This document shows, in pieces, positions 38,101 through 47,100 of a stretch of DNA of 64,000 nt. The position numbers and the translations under genes were made by a program. The notes beneath the pieces are model-generated. The model made no database searches. It was not told the origin of the DNA and saw only the letters and a program-made list of their open reading frames with translations. This DNA comes from Zeugodacus cucurbitae (lineage: Eukaryota > Arthropoda > Insecta > Diptera > Tephritidae), in contig NC_071669.1 of NCBI RefSeq assembly GCF_028554725.1, positions 6,534,501-6,598,500 of the forward strand. The letters run 5' to 3'. The number at the start of each line of letters is the position of its first letter. Position 1 is the first letter of the stretch.

Positions 38101-41100
38101 CATACACACACGCTTTGGTATGCGCTGATTGAGTAGCTCTTGACTTGACTGCAGCCAACTTGCAACGAAAGACTTAAGCAACAAACCTGCTAAGCTAATG
38201 GCTAAATTGGCGACGTCGGCACAGGCCAGGGACACACCTACCAAATGTTTACCGCCTAGTTTTTCTAAATATCACAGCGGTTTGTTGTTGTTGCTGGTGT
38301 TTGTTGTATTGTGCCGCAAGAATGCCAATTAGAAAAAAATGCTGCTCAGCTGCAAAGCGAAGCCAAAAACGAATTTGTATTCATTCGCAGTGTGTGTATG
38401 TGTGTGTGTGTGGAAAATTTGTGCATGGCATTTAAGGCAATGTTTTTAAATTGTGGGGTGGCATAGCTGGAATTGATTTAGAAAACCAGATTTAAAGGAA
38501 ATTAGACTAGATTACGCATGACAAATAGTAATTTTAAAGCAATTAGTGACAAGTTAAGTAAATTGCGTTTTCCAAATGCATGTTTATGTTTATCTTTGTG
38601 ATCGTAAATTTAACTCTTGCCAAAATAAAGCTTTTACTTGGGCAAAGTTATATGTAGATTATATTCTGTAAATATATATATTTAGAACATCATAAGTTTT
38701 TGGTTATTTTATTACTAGTACTTACTTTATATATTGTAAAGTAAACAATTCAGATTGTCTTCAAAGTTCTGGTATATAGGAAGTAGGCGTGGTTGTGAAG
38801 CGATTTGGCCTATTTTCACAACATATCATTGGAGTGTAAGGAAACTATTACAAACCAAGTTTCATTGAAATCGGTCGAGTAGTTCCTGAGATATGGTTTT
38901 TGACCCATAAGTGGGCGACGCCACGCCCATTTTCCATTTTGTACAAAAATCTGAGTGCAGCTTTCATCTGCCATTTCTTATGTGAAATTTAGTGTTTCTG
39001 CCGTTTTTCGTTAGTGAGTTAACCCACTTTTAGTAATTTTCAACCTAACTTTTGTATGGGATGTGGGCGTGGTTATGATCCGATTTCTTTGATTTCTTTA
39101 ATTTTTGGACTGTACTAGGAAGTGGCTAAAAAACACGACTGCAGAAAGTTTGGTTTATATAGCTCTATTGGTTTGCGAGATATGTACAAAAAACTTAGTA
39201 GGGGGCGGGGCCACGCCCACTTCCCCAAAAAAAAATACATCCAAATATGCCCCTTCAAAGTACGATCCTTCATACCAAATTTTATTTCCATAGCTTTATT
39301 TATGGCTTAGTTGTGGCACTTTATGTGTTTTCGGTTTTCGCCATATTGTGGGCGTGGCAGTGGTCCGATTTTGCTCATTTTCGAAAGCAACCTTCCTATG
39401 GCGCCAAGAAATAAGTGTGCCAAGATATTCATTAAGATATCTTAATTTTTACTCAAGTTACAGCTTGCACAGACGGACAGACAGACATTCGGATTTGAAC
39501 TCCACTCTTCACCCTGATCACTTTGGTATATATAACCCTATATCTAACTCGTTTAGTTTTGGGTGTTACAAACAACCGTTATGTGAACAAAACTATAATA
39601 CTCTCTTTAGCAACATTTGTTGCGAGAGTATAAAAATTTTGATTTAAGGGGCTATACCAGTGTGACATTTTCAAAAAACCGAGTTTTTTTATTTTTTGCT
39701 TATTCGATAGTTCATACTTTCAATCCTGTCAATATCCTGAAAAACGGTAAAGTCGTATTTTGAATAGTTTTTCAATATTTTTTGTTTAAGCTACTCATTC
39801 GGCCAGAATCATGCACTTTTTTCTTTTTTCTTGGCACCACGGAAGACTGCATATAACTCTGTGACTATTCAATATTTTTGTAAAAAAAAATTTAATAAAG
39901 CTGAAAATATACCTCGATCGAGTACTTTCTTTTAAAAAATTCACGAAAATCGCCTAATTTCTCATGGGTTACACTGGTATAGCCCCTTAAGCCGAAGTAT
40001 TTTCCTTTTGAAAGCAATCTATTAGCAGGCTTATCACTTGCCATAATGGAACCATAAATGTTAGCGACTTTAGGTGTGTTCAAAAAAAAACTGTTTCAGA
40101 AAAATAGCTCTTCTTTCTTTTTGTAAAATCGGAAAAAGTGGCCTGCATGCCTGGCGCATATCGAGGCTGGGGCATCATTCCAGAATTATTTTTGGCTAAG
40201 AATTCACGAACAAGCAAGAAATTATAAGCTTTTAACAAACGAAAATCGTCTAGAATTTCCCGTTGGTTTTTGAACACACCTCGTATAATCATATATTAGA
40301 CAAACTATTGGATCGACAACTTTCAGCTTCCTAACTATTTCTAATTTCCTTACCAAAGTATTGATAATTTCCATTACAGTACTTAAGGTCTTCTAATAGC
40401 GAGGAAATAGTTGTTTACATTTCTATTGCATTCTTCTTGAATATTGCTCTGTCATAAATTTTACTGCTTCCTAGGAATGTCAAGAAGCTGCAAATAGATG
40501 TCATGACTCTCACATACCAGTAGTCATATATCAAAGATGCCGAAATGGTAGCTACTTAAACGGTTGCAAAAGGCATTCACAAAATTTTTAAGACATTCCC
40601 AAGCAAATTCTTCTATATACATGAATATCATGAATCTACACAATCACACATACCAGTATTAACAATTTTGAAAGATCTTCGAGTATCGCATGCAGCTTCC
40701 CAGCCAATGAGAGCGCCATTCACTCATAAAAAAAACCTCAAAATACTATTAAATTTTGCACCTAATACCCGCACACACACACACTAGTAAATGACTAACA
40801 CAATATTCTAATGCACGCCACTCAACCTTAAAATTCTGTACTCACTCTTGGCGCTTTTGCTTTATTTTGTGTTTCTCACTTGAATGAAGCCTGTTAATTT
40901 TTAAGTGCTGGTTGACCGCATTTTCTGCGTCAATCGGCAACAGAATAAAGCGAATAGAATAAAGAACTGCAAAGATGTTAAAAAGTGCATAGTAAGTAGA
41001 ATAAGGTGAAGCAAGAGAGAGATAAAATAAAAAAAATATAATAAAAAAGAAATATGCAGTTCCCTTGCTGTGCAATTTCCAACAATAAATTCATTAAAAA

Positions 41101-44100
41101 TACATAATAGGGTTTCCCTATTTCATACACAGGTGTTTATATACATATGTAGATATTTGTCGTGACGTGCGGTTTCTTCAATTGAGAACTGTGCTTATTC
41201 TTATTCCTTTTTTTATTTTCTTGGTTTCAAACGCATTTGGTTTCTGTGTTAAGCTTTAACAGACCAAACAAGTGACTGCTGTCTGGGTAAGCGGCGTTCC
41301 AAATATTAGTCACAAATCGCCTGCTGGTTTGCGTGCACCTCTACTGCGGTTTTAACCTATATTTTGTAGCAAATATGGGTGTTTCGTATTTATAGAATTG
41401 CATGATGAGTTTGTTTTGACATGGAATAACTTGTTCTTCAGCAGCAGACAACTGTGTTCACCGCTCAGAATAAGTTATGGGTACATCAAAAATCAAGAAC
41501 TATTTATTTATGGTCTACAAATATTTAGCTGGGTTAATGTTGACACAAATGGCCAAGATCGATATAAAACGATTTAATCGATTTAATCGACCAGTGCTTG
41601 ACCCTAGAGACATTTCCGCAAATGTCGAGAATTCGGCTCAAAAATTGACATTTTCAGTTGAGAATAAGTTTGGGATGCAAACAGATCTCTACAAATATTA
41701 TGCTGGGTTAATGTTGACACAAATGTCCAAGATCGTCGTAAAACGATTTAATCGATTTAATCGACCAGTGCTTGACCCTAGAGACATCTATTGGAAAACG
41801 GCGGAAGCAAAGTTGTAGACTTAATATTTTTTTTTTATTTCACTATTGATGCACTCTGGAAGGCTGTATATGGCACATGTATTCTCAGTGAAATTGAAAA
41901 AAAAATAAAAATAATTTTTTTTTTATAAAAAAATATTTTTTTCGTTTTTAATAACAGAAGCTGTCCTGATTTCTTCTTCAATCTCTAATAAATTTTTTTT
42001 TATTATTTTGAATAACTTTTAAATCCAAATTCATATTCAACCCACCCTATATAGTTTTGCACACTCGTTTATGGCTTTCGCATACCTGTGGCATGCCACA
42101 GGCCACACACACCCATATACTCGTACAAATCAATACCACACAACCCATCAACGTCACATCAAACCAGCAGCGGAAGCATGACAGCGAACGTAACGACGGT
42201 GAGTGAATGTGAGTGAGTGAGTAAAGAGCATAGACAAACGTTAGCTGTGCTGACCGCAGGCGATGGTAAAAACTATTTTTTGTGCGCATAAACCGCAAAA
42301 TAAAACAAAACTGTATTTATGTACATATATAACGAACAAAGGAAAAAACACTAGCAAAAGCTTTTCTGCACCAAAACACTTGTTGTACGTATAAAGCCAA
42401 ACACAGGTGTGCTAAGCTGCCACACTTCGTTTTAACTAAGCGCACATATGTATATACATTTATGCTATATAAATAAAAGATATATATACAAGTATATATA
42501 TATAAGTAAAGTCGCAAATTTATGCACATGTGGGCTTGGCTGCAAAAGTTCTTTGACCAAGAAACCTTTGAAATGCCATTGCTTGCTTAGAATACATACT
42601 CGTACATATATAAACACAAACCGTGTCCATGTGTGCTTGATATGCGTGCGTTCTACAAACTTATCTTTCACATTTAGCTCGTATTCTTTTATTTTTATTA
42701 TTGTTGTTGCAATTTCTTTTTGCTCATTTGCCATACTTAACACACACACACATACAATTTGACTTAGTTTAGTGCTGTCTGCTAACCCTTTAGACTTTGC
42801 ACCTCTCTCCTGACGCTCCTTCCAACTTTGTGCCCGCACAATAAATTGCACCTTTTTTCTTTCTTTGACTGTCAGCTCAGTTGGCCAGTTGGCGTATTGT
42901 TTGGCTGTTTATTTATGCTCTTTGTTTTTATAACTGGGCTTGGCTCTACATACTTCTGGCTGTATGTATTCGTGTGTATTGTACTGCTTGCAACAGTTTG
43001 GCATTTAGAGGGTTTCCCTAAATTGCTTTTACTGCACACTTTTACTGACTCGCATTATTTGTCTTCCATAGGGCTTATGCTATCGTTTAGAAGCTTCCTT
43101 CTCAACCCAGTTTCTGCACAGCCATATAGCTTGACCGAGTTGCCATTCTTATTGTGTTTTCTTTAAACATATCTTTTTTGTTTTCGCTTCTGCCAGTACG
43201 TTGAGCGTTGTCAGTATTCTTATACGAGTCAGTCCATATTATATGAGTACAGTAAGAATATTGAAATTTTTTGTTCACATGTGTGTATATTTTCATAAGT
43301 ATCAAGTGAGTTCTATAAACCTTTGTAATATCTAAACACACAAAGATAAAAAAATACATATGCATAATTTTGCTTTTTTCCATCTTCCTCTCCTCTTTTA
43401 TACTGTTTTTATTCACATGTCAAGCAATGCATTCAATCAGCAACCCACATCTATAATTTTACTTATTTCTTCATGTCTAGACACATAGCGTTAATTTTTA
43501 TATACACATATATAGAAATGTATATACTCACGATTTTTACCACGTATATTTTTAATTGTGCAACATATGAGTATTGTAACGGATATTGTTCCTCATTACA
43601 TCTTCAGATAAACGTTATCTAAGCAGGCAACACCCTTTTCATATATTTATTTTTTTCCCAGCTTGTGAGACAAGCCCATTTTTTGAGTATAAACCATAAA
43701 CAAGTTTATAATCAGTTTGATCTCACATGCCATTTAATTTTGGACTGCTGTGAAAATGCCATATTAACACAGTTATCTCAATTTTACTAAAAATGTTAAG
43801 TATTTTTCATTAATTTCGATGAAGTAGAGTTTTTATTAGTAGGCAACATGTATTATAATGTTGCAGCAACATGTTGTTAGAAGTATAATACAGTTCCATA
43901 CAGTTAACGATTCTTCGTATAACTAATTCGAATACCCATATTGAAATGTTGCAGCAACATGTTGCATCGTAAAAATAGTTTCGTTTAGATAAGTTTTCTG
44001 AATTACAGTTTTTTATCAGTACACAACAAGTATGTTTGTTAAAATGTTGCAGCAACATGTTGTACGAAACTTATTCATATATATTAAAATGTTGCTGCAA

Positions 44101-47100
44101 CATGTTGCATAGTAAGAATAATTTCGTTCAGATAACTTCTATGAAGTATTGGTTTTTTATTAATACGCAACATATATCCACGAGAACATGTGATTGTTAA
44201 AAAGTTACAGCAACATGTATGATTTTAAAAATGTTGCTGCAACATGTTTCACGAAATGTATTAGTTACACCCAGATAACAGTTCTTTACATCCTCAGTTG
44301 CATCATCTCAACACTCATATTAAAAATGTTGCAGCAACATGTTGCAAGAAGTAAAAATGTTTCAACCATTTAACGATTATTTATATTATACTGTTCAAAA
44401 TCATTAGTCGAATTTATTTCACAATATATAATATTCATATCCCTGTCCATCTGTGTCTTATTGCAAGAAATACCCTGCATAATCTTTAAGAATGCTGTCT
44501 GGAAGAGATCAAATTGGAAATTGCAATATTTCTATCATGCGAGAAACTACAAGCTGCAATATTTCTCAAAATTATGTCATAAGCACTTACATACATACAA
44601 GTTTATGCATGGTAGTATTATTGAAATTTCAAGCGAGTATGAAAGTCTACATGGTCTGACTAAGGCAAGCGAATAGAGTGCTCGTATGCCTGTTGAGTCT
44701 TCTTCACTAGCGGCGCATCACCGCCATTGTGCTATTATTTTCATTTTCCCTGTTTTTCTTCACCGACTAGCGATTATGCAACAAACTTTTGGCATTTTTG
44801 TAGCTCCACTCAACTGCTCAACAACACTTAGTGCACGCTTCTCATAGACACTGTGGCAAGTCAATACTTTTTCTTTTTTACCAGCAACATTTGCAAGCAA
44901 ACATGGATTGTTGCATTTTGTATTTTGGTGAGTGAAAAAAGTGTACAACAACAAAAAGCACTACAACTGTAAATAAGTGCTTGCAATAAGTTTGTAAATA
45001 ATTTTGTCAGCCACGCCACAGAGCTATTTACTAGCCACTAGCTAGTAAGCCTAGCATTATGCCCCAAGCTTGACCAAAATACTTTAGTTTTGCGGCAGCA
45101 TCATATTGCGGAAATCTTGTCGAGCATTTTGGTATTTGAGCAGCAACAACTTTTCCTTTGCCAATTGTGTAGCCTTAAGCCGACACTTGCCGCCACACTT
45201 GCAGTGACAACTAGTTAAACTAATGTGGCAAGTTGCTCGCCGCCTTGTGCGAGTTGACAACAGGCAGGCTGCAAGTGGCAAGTGAGACAGCGAGTTGCAT
45301 AAATTAATTGTTTTTTTCTGGTATTTCGCTAATTTCTTGTTTCCCATTTTCTGGCTTTTAATTTGAGCACACCACGTGCGAGTTGTTGTTGCTGTTTAAT
45401 TGAAATTACACCAATTGGGCAAATTGCGTGAATTCGTTTTACATAATTTCATTTGTTGTTGTGGCGCTTTGAGGCTTTACATGTCCAACGCTTGTAGCTA
45501 GTGAGATAATTCAAAAGACTCAGGAAGCGAACGAGCGTAATACATGGCGTATGATGAATATGTGTGTGTGTTTGTGTGCTTTTACTTCCATAAGGGTAAT
45601 CTAACAACATGCGCTAACTTCCTGCAAGTGAGAGTTAATTTGCATGCATATATTTTTAACCGGTAGCAAATCTGCATAATTGCATAAAGTTTTTAAAAAA
45701 ATAAAGCAATTAAGCAAAAAAAAAACAAGATATTTGCATTATCTGCCTCTACCATTTAATTATAAATATATTATGATATCTTAATTTAACCAATTATTAA
45801 TAAATTTCATATGTGTTTATGTGCTCATAAATCAAATAAGTTTGCATTTTTTTTATCAGCAGTAATTTATCTTTCAGACACACGACTTCTGTTATCCATT
45901 CCATAATAGCAATAGGCAAATCAAGTTAAATATAAACAAAAATGCGCATAAATTATGCCATTAATTTACTTGAAAACACTTTTAGCCGGTGGCACTGTAT
46001 TTTAATAACTGCATAAAATATGGTCAAATGTAGCAAACCAGTTATTCATTAGCAAAAGAAGTTAAAATATGTGCATACAAGTATGGATATGAGTTTTGAG
46101 AGCCACAGTAAATATTGTGTAAGCACTAAGTAGTTAACTAAAAAATCTATAGCTAAAATTTTATTAATTATCATTGTTCAATTATGAGTTGACAATGAGA
46201 CAGAATAGTAAATAATAAAATCTTTTAAATTTTGAAAATTTAAGTTATTGAAGTTAAGTCGACGGAATTCCTCATAGCTATACCCTCCGCGCGGGTGTCG
46301 ACTGGGCAATGGGTGGCGTTGCTTGTACGGTGGTGGTTTTAGGCTGTCCATGGAAGGGCTAAGCCACTGCATTGTAGGCAGGCGTCACCTAGCTAAGGCT
46401 GGTGTAATCCCTCATCCACCTCGTCATGCAGCTCCACATGCAACCTCATGATAGGGTGGATGAGGGGTTACACTGGCCATTGCTAATGAGGTACCTGGCG
46501 ATAGGTATAAAGCGCTAGAGGTAGAGTCCCCCGAATTTTTAAAAACTCAACATGGAGGACAAAACGAAGGATAAAGAGCTGGCTAGGATATTAGCCCAAA
46601 CGTCGGTGGGAGGCGTGGCTGCTACCACCGGCGGACACAGTGAAACTACAAGCTGTGTCGCCAGCTGACGCACCTCCACTGCAACGGGAGCAAGTTGCGG
46701 TGGTTGTACTGTTACTGTCAAACCACAGTCCATGAAGACTCGGAGCAGGAAAGCGCCGTAAGCACGGAAAAGGAAGATGAACTTCTTCGCTCTCCGGAAC
46801 TATCGACCGAGGGTTCCAACTCTGGCAACAAGAGAAGAAGCCAAGCAAGGAGGGGTTGAAGGCAAAGGCGCGTTATAAGCGGCGGTCGGGATTTGCAGCC
46901 GACTCGAAGGCAAGCCTAACCTGAAAGAAGAGGAAGAGAAAAGGTTGGCTTGGGCCAGAGAGCAGGTAAAGAACGGCCGGGCTCACTACGCCACTCGTAA
47001 TTGGTTGAATGCTTCAAATCCAGCGTTTGCGAATCGCATTGAGGAACATATTGCGGGAAAGAGACAGCGCTCTACAGAAGGTGAAACGAAGACACCGACG

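Noticed and set aside
41930..43416. Several frames of about 80-130 codons on both strands
   Set aside because: Overlapping on opposite strands, low complexity, no homology that I can see.
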